Shown: positions 18,673-27,961 of the stretch, in pieces
Numbering within the stretch: position 1 is the stretch's first letter
Layout: every line of letters starts with the position of its first letter
NCBI RefSeq assembly: GCF_011762005.1
Contig: NZ_JAASQU010000004.1
Location: forward strand, 62,001 to 126,000
Source: Qipengyuania flava
GTDB taxonomy: Bacteria; Pseudomonadota; Alphaproteobacteria; Sphingomonadales; Sphingomonadaceae
DNA: 64,000 nt
Direction: 5' to 3'
Notes under the pieces: model-generated
The model's input: the letters and a program-made list of their open reading frames with translations, nothing else
Told to the model about the DNA's origin: nothing
Database searches by the model: none
Program-made: the position numbers and the translations under genes

Positions 18673-19218
18673 CTAAGCGTCACAGTCGCCGATGCGTTCC
18701 TGCGAGCTGTTCATCGTCATCGTCATGGTCTGCCCGCCGGGGGCCTCGGCATCCATCGTCATGGTCATTTCCGACGACGTTTCGCCGCCCCGGCCCTTCA
18801 TGGTCATCCGTGCGGCGCCCTGCCCTTCGACTTCGCAATTCATGATCGCATCGATCTGCCCGCCCGCAGCGTCGAACTTCTCGAAGCTGCAATCGTCGCC
18901 GTCTTCCTGCGCCTGCCGCGCCATTTCCTCGAAGCCCTTCTCGGCCTCTTCGGCGGTGAGGCAGTATTCATGCGTCTGCGGGCCCTGGTCGAGCATCCCG
19001 CGCATCATGTCCTGCACCTGCTGCGGCGCGCCCGGCAGTTCGACATCGACGAATTCGACCGTGGCGCGATACTGGCCGGGAAGCGGGCGAACCATGTCTG
19101 CGGTCTGCGCAGCGGCTTCTTCCATGCTGATCTCGCCATCGCCGTCGGCATCGGCGGTCCCGCCTCCGCAAGCGGCGAGTGTGAAGCTGGCGGCAGCGGC
19201 GAACACGATATGGCGCAT
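18673..19218 (-). CDS. DUF3617 lipoprotein with an N-terminal EF-hand loop
   Basis: The 181-aa protein has a lipobox (LAAC, Cys 17), then a canonical 12-residue calcium loop DADGDGEISMEE at residues 23-34 with Asp, Asp, Asp, Gly, Ile and Glu at every consensus position. The remainder is a DUF3617 domain (RPLPGQYRATVEF, EYCLTAEEAEKGF, ERIGDC), which has two conserved Cys and no known function. A gene of this family exported to the periplasm is common in sphingomonads. The EF-hand directly beside the lipid anchor is unusual. Confidence 0.82.
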   Translation of the reverse strand: MRHIVFAAAASFTLAACGGGTADADGDGEISMEEAAAQTADMVRPLPGQYRATVEFVDVELPGAPQQVQDMMRGMLDQGPQTHEYCLTAEEAEKGFEEMARQAQEDGDDCSFEKFDAAGGQIDAIMNCEVEGQGAARMTMKGRGGETSSEMTMTMDAEAPGGQTMTMTMNSSQERIGDCDA

Positions 19219-19297
19219 GGAAAATCCCTCCTACTGGTCGGCCGCGAAGCTAGCAGCCGGACCGCGCGAGGCAAGCACCGTTGCACCCGTCACCCGC

Positions 19298-19312
19298 GTT
19301 CCCCATATGTGC
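19298..19312 (+). promoter_or_regulatory. Candidate LexA (SOS) box before uvrB
   Basis: GTTC-N7-GTGC, five bases before the uvrB ATG, matches seven of eight fixed positions of the alphaproteobacterial LexA site GTTC-N7-GTTC. uvrB is a common SOS gene, which makes it plausible, but the overlap with the translation start region is closer than usual. Confidence 0.35.
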
Positions 19313-19316
19313 GCGC

Positions 19317-21512
19317 ATGAGCGAACTCGTTATCCGCCGCGGCCTCGAAGAACCCGATACCACTGGCGAGTTCGTCCCGCACAAGCCCGCCCGGCCCGAA
19401 AAATCGATGCCGGGAAAGAAGTTCAAGCTGGTCAGCGAATACACGCCATCGGGCGACCAGCCGACCGCCATCGCCGAACTCACCGCAGGTGCGCGCGACG
19501 ACGAACAGACGCAGGTACTGCTGGGCGTGACCGGCTCGGGCAAGACCTTCACCATGGCCAAGGTGATCGAGGAACTGCAGCGCCCGGCGCTGATCCTCGC
19601 CCCCAACAAGATCCTCGCCGCGCAGCTCTATGGCGAATTCAAGAGCTTCTTCCCCGAGAACGCCGTCGAATATTTCGTCAGCTACTACGACTATTACCAG
19701 CCCGAGGCCTACGTCCCGCGGTCCGACACCTATATCGAGAAGGAAAGCTCGGTGAACGAGGCGATCGACCGGATGCGCCACTCGGCCACGCGCGCGCTGC
19801 TCGAACGCGACGACGTGATCATCGTCGCTTCGGTATCCTGCCTCTACGGTATCGGCTCGGTCGAAACCTATTCGGCGATGATCTTCGACATCAAGAAGGA
19901 TACCGCCGTCGACCAGCGCGAGCTGATCCGCAAGCTCGTGGCATTGCAATACAAGCGCAACGATGCCGCCTTCGCGCGAGGCAACTTCCGCGTCCGCGGC
20001 GACAATCTGGAGATCTTCCCCAGCCACTATGAAGACATGGCGTGGCGAGTCAGCTTCTTTGGTGACGAGATCGAGGAAATCAGCGAATTCGACCCGCTGA
20101 CTGGCAAGAAGGGCGCCAGCCTCGACAAGGTGCGCGTCTACGCCAATTCGCACTACGTCACGCCCGGCCCGACGATGAAACAGGCGAGCGAGGCGATCAA
20201 GTTCGAGTTGCAGGAGCGGCTCAAGGAACTGCACGAGGAAGGCCGCCTGCTCGAAGCGCAGCGGCTTGAGCAGCGGACCAATTTCGATCTCGAGATGATC
20301 GCCGCGACCGGATCCTGCGCGGGAATCGAGAATTACAGCCGCTTCCTCACCGGTCGGCTGCCGGGCGAGCCACCGCCGACGCTGTTCGAATATCTGCCCG
20401 AGAACGCGCTGCTGTTCGTCGACGAGAGCCACCAGACAGTGCCGCAGATCGGCGCGATGGCGCGCGGCGACCACCGTCGCAAGATCACGCTGGCCGAATA
20501 CGGTTTCCGCCTGCCCAGCTGCATCGACAACCGCCCGTTGCGCTTCAACGAATGGGACGCGATGCGTCCGCAGACCTTCGCGGTCTCGGCCACGCCGGGC
20601 ACGTGGGAAATGGAACAGACCGGCGGCGTCTTTGCCGAACAGGTCATCCGCCCCACCGGGCTGATCGACCCGCCGGTGGAGATCAAGCCGGTCGAGGACC
20701 AGGTCCAGGACTGCATCGAGGAATGCAAGGCCACCGCCGCCAAGGGTTATCGCACGCTGGTTACCACGCTGACCAAGCGGATGGCCGAAGACCTCACCGA
20801 ATTCATGCACGAAGCTGGCGTGAAGGTCCGCTACATGCACTCCGACGTGGAGACGCTGGAGCGTATCGAGCTTATCCGCGACCTGCGGCTGGGCGTGTAT
20901 GACGTGCTGATCGGGATCAACCTGCTGCGCGAGGGGCTCGATATTCCCGAGTGCGGACTGGTGTGCATCCTCGATGCCGACAAGGAAGGCTTCCTGCGCA
21001 GCGAAACCAGCCTGATCCAGACGATCGGGCGCGCGGCGCGCAACGTCGATGGCCGCGTGATACTCTATGCCGACCGCATGACGGGTTCGATGGAGCGCGC
21101 GATCGCCGAAACCGATCGCCGCCGCGAGAAGCAGCAGGCCTATAACGAGGAACACGGCATCACGCCGCAGACGATCCGCCGCCAGATCGCCGACATCGTC
21201 GCCGACACCGCGAGCCAGGATGGCGTCACCGTCGATACGGGCGACGACGAGCGCAACAATCTCGTCGGCCACAATCTGCGCGCCTATATCGAGGATCTCG
21301 AGAAACGCATGCGCGCCGCCGCTGCCGATCTCGAATTCGAGGAAGCCGGCCGCCTGCGTGACGAGATCCGTCGGCTCGAGAATGACGAACTCGGCCTGGG
21401 CGAGGAAGAGAAGAAGGCACCCAGGGTCGGTCGCAGCGATGCGGGGCGGCCGGGCACGCGCAAGACCCGCTATGGCAAGACGCGGTACAAGCGGATGGGC
21501 GGCAAACCCTGA
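19317..21512 (+). CDS. uvrB: Excinuclease ABC subunit B
   Basis: The 731-aa damage-recognition helicase works with UvrA and UvrC in nucleotide excision repair. Walker A is [10 protein letters not shown], the beta-hairpin region [12 protein letters not shown], then VDESHQT and the helicase motifs [11 protein letters not shown]-terminal UVR motif ([25 protein letters not shown]) contacts UvrC. I chose MSELVIRRG at 19317, the usual start in sphingomonads. There is no strong ribosome-binding site, so a leaderless transcript is possible. The extended basic tail (residues ~700-731) is also usual. Confidence 0.95.
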   Translation: MSELVIRRGLEEPDTTGEFVPHKPARPEKSMPGKKFKLVSEYTPSGDQPTAIAELTAGARDDEQTQVLLGVTGSGKTFTMAKVIEELQRPALILAPNKILAAQLYGEFKSFFPENAVEYFVSYYDYYQPEAYVPRSDTYIEKESSVNEAIDRMRHSATRALLERDDVIIVASVSCLYGIGSVETYSAMIFDIKKDTAVDQRELIRKLVALQYKRNDAAFARGNFRVRGDNLEIFPSHYEDMAWRVSFFGDEIEEISEFDPLTGKKGASLDKVRVYANSHYVTPGPTMKQASEAIKFELQERLKELHEEGRLLEAQRLEQRTNFDLEMIAATGSCAGIENYSRFLTGRLPGEPPPTLFEYLPENALLFVDESHQTVPQIGAMARGDHRRKITLAEYGFRLPSCIDNRPLRFNEWDAMRPQTFAVSATPGTWEMEQTGGVFAEQVIRPTGLIDPPVEIKPVEDQVQDCIEECKATAAKGYRTLVTTLTKRMAEDLTEFMHEAGVKVRYMHSDVETLERIELIRDLRLGVYDVLIGINLLREGLDIPECGLVCILDADKEGFLRSETSLIQTIGRAARNVDGRVILYADRMTGSMERAIAETDRRREKQQAYNEEHGITPQTIRRQIADIVADTASQDGVTVDTGDDERNNLVGHNLRAYIEDLEKRMRAAAADLEFEEAGRLRDEIRRLENDELGLGEEEKKAPRVGRSDAGRPGTRKTRYGKTRYKRMGGKP

Positions 21513-21579
21513 TCGACGGACGTATTTGACGCCCCGCGTACGGCACGGTCATACAGGGCGCCAAAGGGGACCGAAGATC

Positions 21580-23091
21580 ATGAAAACCAGCCGAATTCTC
21601 ACCGGCCTTCTGGCTACGGGCGCGATGCTGATGCTGCCGCAGCCAGCCGCTGCACAGGACGATACAGATGCGAAGGCTCAGCCAGCCGCCGTGGAGATCG
21701 AATCGCAGGTACGCAGTCGCGACATGGTGGGCACCTTCGGTGGACAGCGCGTTTCCTATCGCGCGACGATCGCGGAAACCGTGCTGGAATCGGACGACGG
21801 CAAGCCCGAAGCGGTCGTGGTCACCACCAGTTACGTCAAGCAGCCGCGCGATGCCACGCGTCCGGTTTTCTTCCTGTTCAATGGCGGGCCGGGTTCGGGT
21901 TCGGTCTGGCTGCAGATGGGTGCGTTCGGGCCCAAGCGTGTCGCGATCCCCTCCGACGCGCGCGACGACGGCGCCCCGCCCTATCCGCTGCTCGATAATC
22001 CCGACAGCCTGCTCGATGTCGCCGACCTCGTCTTCATCGACCCGCCGGGCACCGGCTTCAGCTATCTGACCAAGGGCACCGATCCCAAGAAATACTACGG
22101 GCTGGAGCAGGATGCCGAAGCCGTGGCCAAGGTCATTCGCCTGTGGCTTAACGACAACGGCCGCTGGAACAGCCCCAAGTACCTTGGGGGCGAAAGCTAT
22201 GGCACGACGCGCACCGCCATGGTCGCGCGCGAGCTCGAAGGCGGGACCTATAACGACGTGGGCCTCAACGGGCTGATCCTGATCTCGACGATCCTCGACT
22301 TCGCCGGACGCGAACCCACGCCCGGCAACGAGATGGCCTATGTCGTCACGCTGCCCAACATGGCGGCGGCGGCCTATTATCACGGCAAGGTGCAGGCTCC
22401 GTCGGTCGCGGCGATCGTCGAGGAAGCGCGGCAGTTTGCCATCGGCCCCTTCATCACCGCCTTGCTCAAGGGGCAGGATCTGCCCGACGCCGAACGCGCC
22501 GCGGTGCGCGCCGAAATGGCACGGCTGACCGGCCTCTCCGAACGCTATCTCGACCAAGCCGACCTGCGCGTAACATCGCAGCGTTTCTACAAGGAACTGT
22601 TGCGCGATCGCGGGCTGACCATCGGGCGGCTCGACGCGCGCTACACCGGGCGCGATTTCGACAATGCGGGCGAATATCCCGACAACGATCCCAGCTTCTA
22701 CGGTATCGACGCGGGCTACACGGCGGCGATCAACAGCTGGGCGCGCGAAACGCTGGGCTTCGAGACGCCGCGCGAATACCAGTCGATCGGGCGCGAGCCG
22801 GGTCGCCACTGGCAATGGTCCACCGGTCAGGGCCGCGGCGCCTATCTCAACGTAGCGCCTTATATCGGACAGGCGATGCGGCAAAACTCGCAGTTGCGCG
22901 TGTTCAACGCGCAGGGGTATTACGATTTTGCCACGCCCTTCTTCGGCGCGGAATATTCGCTCAATCGCATGGGCATCCCGCAGGACCGTGTGGAGCTGCA
23001 TTATTACGATGCGGGCCACATGATGTATGTCCGCGACGAAGACCGCGCCAAGCTTTCGCGCGATATCCGAGCCTTTATCCGCAACCGTTGA
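21580..23091 (+). CDS. Peptidase S10 (serine carboxypeptidase) family protein
   Basis: The 503-aa secreted protein has a signal peptide (MKTSRILTGLLATGAMLMLP, then AAAQ). The catalytic Ser is S206 in GGESYGTTR; the substrate-site block FNGGPGSGSVWLQMGAFGP and the C-terminal DAGHMMY with the catalytic His are conserved. It should remove C-terminal residues from peptides in the periplasm. I chose ATG 21580 because the frame upstream runs inside uvrB. The neighbouring ggt and this gene both point to peptide salvage. Confidence 0.88.
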   Translation: MKTSRILTGLLATGAMLMLPQPAAAQDDTDAKAQPAAVEIESQVRSRDMVGTFGGQRVSYRATIAETVLESDDGKPEAVVVTTSYVKQPRDATRPVFFLFNGGPGSGSVWLQMGAFGPKRVAIPSDARDDGAPPYPLLDNPDSLLDVADLVFIDPPGTGFSYLTKGTDPKKYYGLEQDAEAVAKVIRLWLNDNGRWNSPKYLGGESYGTTRTAMVARELEGGTYNDVGLNGLILISTILDFAGREPTPGNEMAYVVTLPNMAAAAYYHGKVQAPSVAAIVEEARQFAIGPFITALLKGQDLPDAERAAVRAEMARLTGLSERYLDQADLRVTSQRFYKELLRDRGLTIGRLDARYTGRDFDNAGEYPDNDPSFYGIDAGYTAAINSWARETLGFETPREYQSIGREPGRHWQWSTGQGRGAYLNVAPYIGQAMRQNSQLRVFNAQGYYDFATPFFGAEYSLNRMGIPQDRVELHYYDAGHMMYVRDEDRAKLSRDIRAFIRNR

Positions 23092-23146
23092 GGATTGTCG
23101 CATCGCGCGCGCTTGAATGGCGTCACACCTGTGTCATAGCGCGCGC

Positions 23147-23734
23147 ATGCGTCGCGTCCTCGCTCTCCTCCCATTGCTTGCCATCGCGGCCTGCAAGCCG
23201 CCGGCATCGGACGACTATATCGAGCGGACGCGGATCGAAGCGCCTGCCGAAGGACCTTCCGAACCGATCGATTCACCCGATACGCAGGACGCGATCTGGG
23301 CGCCGGCAAGCGAGAACACCCGCCTGCTCTACGGCGTGCCGGGCGAACGCCCATTGTTCGCGGTCGAGTGCCTGAGTGAGGGCGGCGAACCTATGCTTGG
23401 CTATACGCGGTTCGCGCGTGCGGATGCGCATGCCAAGGCGGTTCTGGCGCTGATCGGCAACGGCCATGTCGCGCGGCTCAAGATCGATGCGGCACAGGTC
23501 GGCGACGTGTGGCGCTGGGAAGGCGCGATCGAAGCCGCAGACGAGCGGCTCGACGTGCTGACCGGCAATCGCGAGGTCGAAGCGACCGTGCCCGGTGCGG
23601 GCAGCGTCATTCTCAATCCCAGTGCATTGCCCGGAGAACTGGTCGAACGCTGCCGCGCGCTTGGTGAGCCGCTCGGCGGAGAACCCGCTATGGCTCCGAC
23701 GCCCGCGCCTTCCGCACCAGCAGATCCGGCGTAA
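23147..23734 (+). CDS. Orphan lipoprotein of unknown function
   Basis: The 195-aa protein starts MRRVLALLPLLAIAACKPP, giving a lipobox with lipid Cys 16. It has no family I recognise. A globular part (residues ~45-170) with VRxE-like beta segments (FAVECLSEGG, VILNPSALPGELVERCRALG) contains two Cys. The tail is Pro/Ala-rich (PTPAPSAPADPA). That tail is encoded inside the end of the convergent dsbD-like gene (47-bp overlap). Confidence 0.65.
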   Translation: MRRVLALLPLLAIAACKPPASDDYIERTRIEAPAEGPSEPIDSPDTQDAIWAPASENTRLLYGVPGERPLFAVECLSEGGEPMLGYTRFARADAHAKAVLALIGNGHVARLKIDAAQVGDVWRWEGAIEAADERLDVLTGNREVEATVPGAGSVILNPSALPGELVERCRALGEPLGGEPAMAPTPAPSAPADPA

Positions 23735-25769
23735 GCACCTGCGGCAACTGCTCGGCCTCGCCGCCGGGCGCGTACCACAGATAGAGCGGTACGCCCGCCG
23801 CCCCCTGCCGCGTCAGCATGCGGCTGATTTCCTCGTTGGGCTGCGTCCAGTCGCCGCGCAAGGCGACGACACCCGCTTCGGCGAAGGCGGCGCGGGTCGT
23901 CTCGCGTTCGATCGCCACGCTTTCATTGACCTTGCAGGTGACGCACCAGTCCGCGGTAAACCAGACGAACACGGGGCGTCCCGTGGCGCGTGCTTCCGCC
24001 AGCGCTGTCTCGCTGTATTCGCCCGGGTCGAGCAGGCTCGCCTGCCCGCTCATGGCTTGCGCCTGCGGCTGCGGCAGCAAGGCCATGCCCAGCCCCACCA
24101 CGGCGATCAGCGCGCCGAAGATGACAAGTGCCCCGCCTCTCCCGCGGCGCTGGAACAGGCCGAGCAGCGCCAGCCCGAACAGCGCCAGTCCGCCGAGCGC
24201 GAGGACGAGCACAAGGAATTGCCCGCCGCCGATCCGCCAGACGAGCCAGCCCAGCGCCAGCGCGGTCAACCCCATCGGCAGCGCCATCCAGCGGCGGAAG
24301 CGTTCCATCCATGCGCCCGGCCTCGGCAGCAGCCGCCGGATTGCGGGGACGAAGCCGACCAACAGGAAGGGCAGCGCCAGCCCCGCCCCGAGCGCAACGA
24401 AGACCAATAGTCCATGCAGCGGTTCGATGACCAGCGCCGCGCCCAGCGCCAGCGCCATGAATGGTCCGGTACAGGGCGTTGCCACGAATGCGGCGAGCAA
24501 GCCGGTGCCGAAGGACCCGCCACGCGAGGGCGATCCACCCGAGATCGCGAAGCCCGGTATCTCGAACAGGCCGAGGAAATTGGCAGTGATCGCCAGCGCC
24601 AGCACGAACAGGCCGACCACCACCAGCGGCTCCTGCAACTGAAAGGCCCATCCCACCTGCTCACCCGCCGCGCGCAGCAGCAGGATCGCCCCGCCCAGCG
24701 CCGCGCAGGCAAGCACAACGCCCGCAGTATAGGCGAGCGCATCGATGCGCGCTGCACGTGCATCACCGCCCGCCTTGGCAAGCGAGAGCGCCTTGAGGCT
24801 TAGGATGGGAAAGACGCAGGGCATGATGTTGAGCACCAGCCCCCCGGCCAGCGCGGCGAGGAGCAATTGCCACAAGACCGGTTCACCGCCGCCCGATAGC
24901 GGCGCCGCTCCTTCGAGCGGAACGTCACCGGGTTGCGCGACGAAGCGCAGCCCGCGCCCTTCGCCGAGGTCGAGTATACCCTCGACGGTCTCTGGACGGG
25001 GCGGGACATCGCTTTGCACGCCGGGTGGCAGCGCGATCCGTTCGAGCGGAATTTCGGCGACCAGCAAATCGCCATCACGGCGGAAGGTCTGCGTCGCGGT
25101 GTAAAGCGGCTTGTCACTGCCCCCCAATTCCGCCGTGCCGAGAAACAGATGCGGCGAGCCGAGGCGGACTGCAGCGGGCAGCGGGATGCCGATCCGCAGC
25201 CGATCGCCGGCGAATTCGAACTGCGCTTCGCTGTCGAGCGGCGGCACCACCGCGGCGCGCCAGCCATCGAAGCGAGGGTCTGCCTGCGCATCTCCGAGCT
25301 CGAGTACCAGCCGCGCCTGCTGCGGGACGCAGATCGCATCGGTGCAAGCGAGGTAGTTCGCCACTACCCCGATCCGCTGGGCGTCCTCGGCATCGACGCC
25401 CGCAGGCACGCTGACCGGCACGAGCACTGCATAGGCGCCTTCGTAGACATGGTTCATCAGCCCGCCGATGACCAGCCGCTGCGGCAACGGATAAAGCGGG
25501 TCTCCCGCGCTCCAGCCCGCGGGCAGGTCCCACACGAGCTGCATGCCAAGCCCCGCATCGCCCGGGTTCGACCAATAGCCGTGCCATTCGGGGGTGGAGG
25601 GCCGGAAATGCAGCGCGAGCATCCAGCGCTCTCCGGATTGCGGCGCGCCCTCGGCGACCAGTTCGACCGGCATCCGCTCGCTGCCCGGCCCCTGCGCGGA
25701 AAGCGGCGCAGCCACAGGTCCGGCAAAGGCCAGTACCAGCAGCGCCAGCAAAGCGGCGAAGCGTTCCAT
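23688..25769 (-). CDS. dsbD: Thiol:disulfide interchange protein, DsbD/ScsB-like
   Basis: The 693-aa protein passes reducing power from cytoplasmic thioredoxin to periplasmic proteins. It has a signal peptide, an N-terminal periplasmic domain with a CTDAIC Cys pair, an eight-helix membrane domain whose Cys lie in MPCVFPILS and ATPCTGPFMA, and a C-terminal thioredoxin-like domain with WCVTC. All three Cys pairs are therefore present. The N-domain resembles ScsB more than enteric DsbD. I chose ATG 25769 (MERFAALLALL); upstream sequence has no signal peptide. It is divergent from the ubiH-type gene. Confidence 0.9.
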   Translation of the reverse strand: MERFAALLALLVLAFAGPVAAPLSAQGPGSERMPVELVAEGAPQSGERWMLALHFRPSTPEWHGYWSNPGDAGLGMQLVWDLPAGWSAGDPLYPLPQRLVIGGLMNHVYEGAYAVLVPVSVPAGVDAEDAQRIGVVANYLACTDAICVPQQARLVLELGDAQADPRFDGWRAAVVPPLDSEAQFEFAGDRLRIGIPLPAAVRLGSPHLFLGTAELGGSDKPLYTATQTFRRDGDLLVAEIPLERIALPPGVQSDVPPRPETVEGILDLGEGRGLRFVAQPGDVPLEGAAPLSGGGEPVLWQLLLAALAGGLVLNIMPCVFPILSLKALSLAKAGGDARAARIDALAYTAGVVLACAALGGAILLLRAAGEQVGWAFQLQEPLVVVGLFVLALAITANFLGLFEIPGFAISGGSPSRGGSFGTGLLAAFVATPCTGPFMALALGAALVIEPLHGLLVFVALGAGLALPFLLVGFVPAIRRLLPRPGAWMERFRRWMALPMGLTALALGWLVWRIGGGQFLVLVLALGGLALFGLALLGLFQRRGRGGALVIFGALIAVVGLGMALLPQPQAQAMSGQASLLDPGEYSETALAEARATGRPVFVWFTADWCVTCKVNESVAIERETTRAAFAEAGVVALRGDWTQPNEEISRMLTRQGAAGVPLYLWYAPGGEAEQLPQVLTPDLLVRKARASEP

Positions 25770-25812
25770 TATCCTTGCCTCGGTCACGCCGCAGGCTCTA
25801 GGGATTGGCCCC

Positions 25813-27027
25813 ATGACAGACAAGCGAGACCTGCTGATCCTGGGCGGCGGCCTGGTGGGCATGACCTTGGCGCTGGCAGCGGCGAAGAAGGGGCTTTCGA
25901 GCCATCTCGTCGACCGTGCCGATCCCGCCAGCCTGACCGCGGACGGCTTCGACGGCCGCGCATCGGCGATCTCGACCGCGAGCTGGCGCCTGTTCCGCCA
26001 TGTCGGGCTCGAAGAAACGCTCGAACCGCATGGGTGCGACATCGCTGCGATCGCCGTGCTCGACCAGATGAAGCGCGGGCGGCTCGATTTCCGGCCCGAA
26101 CCGCATGAGGGCACGCTGGGGCGGATGTTCGCCAATCGCCAGCTACGGCTTGCGCTGCACGAAGCGGCAAAGAAGGAACCGCTGATCAGCTGGCACGCGC
26201 CGGTAGAGGTATTGTCGCGCGACCGCAGCGAGTTCGGCGTTTCGGCAACGCTGGGCGATGGCACTGTGCTCGAGGCCGCGCTGATGATCGGCGCGGAAGG
26301 GCGCGGTTCGCCCAGCCGCGAGGAAGCCGGGTTCAAGATGGCCAGCTGGGATTACAGCCACCGCGCAATGATCACGGGGCTCGACCACAGCAAGTCGCAC
26401 GAAAACATCGCCTGGGAAATCTTCTATCCCGACGGCCCCTTCGCGCTGCTGCCGATGCTCGATGGTCCCGATGGCCAGCATCGCAGCGCGCTGGTGTGGA
26501 CGGTCGACGAAAAGGACGCGGCGGGTGTGCTCAAGCTTTCCGATCGCGCCTTCCTTGCCGAAGTGCACAAGCGCATGGGCGACCTGCTCGGCGAATTGAC
26601 GCTCAACAGCAGCCGTTCGTCCTACCCGCTCAGCTTCCAGCATACCGCAAAGATCGTCGAACACCGGCTTGCGCTGGTCGGCGACAGCGCGCACGGCATG
26701 CACCCGATCGCGGGTCAGGGCCTCAACCTCGGGCTACGCGACGTCGGCGCGCTGGTCGAAGTCCTCGACGAGGCGCTGCGGCTCGGGCTGGATCTGGGCG
26801 ACGCGCAGGTGCTCGCCAAATACGAGAAATGGCGTGCGCTCGATTCGCTGATGGTGATGGGCGCGACCGACAGCCTGACGCGCATCTTCGGCATTCCGGG
26901 CAAGACCGCCAGCGCCGTGCGCCGGCTGGGCATGGCGGGCATCCAGCGCACAAGCTGGCTCAAGGCATTCTTCATGAACGAGGCCCGCGGCGTCTCGGGC
27001 GACCTGCCCGAACTGCTCAAGGCCTGA
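25813..27027 (+). CDS. UbiH/UbiF/Coq6-family FAD-dependent monooxygenase
   Basis: The 404-aa flavoprotein hydroxylates an aromatic ring, most likely in ubiquinone synthesis. The FAD-binding GGGLVGMTLALAA is at the N-terminus, DG-type GAEGRGSPSR in the middle, and GDSAHGMHPIAGQGLNLGLRD near residues 290-310, the family hallmark. It cannot be decided which ring position it modifies; alphaproteobacteria often use UbiL or UbiM versions. It ends 3 bp before the convergent Mic60-like gene. Confidence 0.85.
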   Translation: MTDKRDLLILGGGLVGMTLALAAAKKGLSSHLVDRADPASLTADGFDGRASAISTASWRLFRHVGLEETLEPHGCDIAAIAVLDQMKRGRLDFRPEPHEGTLGRMFANRQLRLALHEAAKKEPLISWHAPVEVLSRDRSEFGVSATLGDGTVLEAALMIGAEGRGSPSREEAGFKMASWDYSHRAMITGLDHSKSHENIAWEIFYPDGPFALLPMLDGPDGQHRSALVWTVDEKDAAGVLKLSDRAFLAEVHKRMGDLLGELTLNSSRSSYPLSFQHTAKIVEHRLALVGDSAHGMHPIAGQGLNLGLRDVGALVEVLDEALRLGLDLGDAQVLAKYEKWRALDSLMVMGATDSLTRIFGIPGKTASAVRRLGMAGIQRTSWLKAFFMNEARGVSGDLPELLKA

Positions 27028-27030
27028 GGA

Positions 27031-27918
27031 TCAGCTTTCCTCGGCCGGGCTCGGCTGTTCGATGCGATTGCCCGCGCCATCGCGCAGGCGACGCGGTTCG
27101 AGCACCGCCGCGGTTTCGATGAGGTCCAGCGCACGCTGCGCGGCGGCGTAGCGTTCGGCATCGCGCAGCCATCCCTCCGCCCGGTCGGCGCCGGGCAGGT
27201 TGCGCACTTCGGCGATTGCCGAATCCGTGCGTCCGCTCTCGAGGAACAGCCGCGCCCGGTCGAGCCGGCGCTGCGGCTGCGGCGAGGGTGCGCTTTCGCG
27301 GCGGACCACGAACAATTGCGACAGTTCTTCGGTGAAGCGGGCGAAACCGTCCTGTTCGCTGGCCTTCGCCAGCCGCGGCGAAAGCCCTTCGAGCCGCGCG
27401 ATCAGCTGGTCGAGCGTGATCGGATCGCGGCTGGTGCGGATGATCGTATCGACCGCATTGGGCATGGCGTCGCCGAACCGCAACCGCAACTGGTCCGCAA
27501 GATAGCCGAGTTCGGCCCCCTTTTCGAGCGCGCGGCGCGTGGCGAAAGCGATCAGCAGGCCCTCGGCCCGCGCGGTGTTGCCCGCTGCCGCCTGCGCCTG
27601 AAGGTCGAGCCGCGCGAGCCGCTGCTCCGCCGCCGCCAGCCGCGTGTCGAGCCCGCCCTGCTGTTCGGCGACCCGCTCGACCGCATCGCGCGCCGCCTGG
27701 CTGGCGGTCGCACTGGGTGTCGGCGAAGGATCTGCCGTGGGGCTCGCCAGCGAGACCGGATCCTCGTCCGCCGGGGCTGCAACCGGTTCGGCCCCCTCCG
27801 ACAGCGTGTAGACCGCATAGCCGGCGACCGCGCCGCCGAGCAGGAAACTCGCCAGCACCGCGATCAACATTGGTCTTGCCGAAGGCGTCTTGCGCCTTGT
27901 GCTGGAATAAGTGTTCAT
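27031..27918 (-). CDS. Mic60/mitofilin-like membrane protein at the hem locus
   Basis: The 295-aa protein has one N-terminal membrane segment (residues ~16-37), an acidic Pro/Thr linker, a predicted coiled coil (~75-115), and a helical C-terminal region (AFATRRALEKGAELGYLADQ, LDRARLFLESGRTDSAIAEV, AERYAAAQRALDLIETAA). This order is that of alphaproteobacterial Mic60, which shapes intracytoplasmic membranes and is commonly encoded after hemC-hemD. I chose ATG 27918 because of the GGAAAGAAATCG site. The family call rests on architecture and position, not alignment. Confidence 0.65.
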   Translation of the reverse strand: MNTYSSTRRKTPSARPMLIAVLASFLLGGAVAGYAVYTLSEGAEPVAAPADEDPVSLASPTADPSPTPSATASQAARDAVERVAEQQGGLDTRLAAAEQRLARLDLQAQAAAGNTARAEGLLIAFATRRALEKGAELGYLADQLRLRFGDAMPNAVDTIIRTSRDPITLDQLIARLEGLSPRLAKASEQDGFARFTEELSQLFVVRRESAPSPQPQRRLDRARLFLESGRTDSAIAEVRNLPGADRAEGWLRDAERYAAAQRALDLIETAAVLEPRRLRDGAGNRIEQPSPAEES

Positions 27919-27961
27919 CGATTTCTTTCCGCGACCCAATGACCCGTCATGCGGGTCCCGC

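Noticed and set aside
19290-21272. 660-codon open frame antisense to uvrB
   Set aside because: The uvrB motifs on the plus strand are complete. The minus-strand product has no recognisable domain and the composition of a GC-rich shadow.
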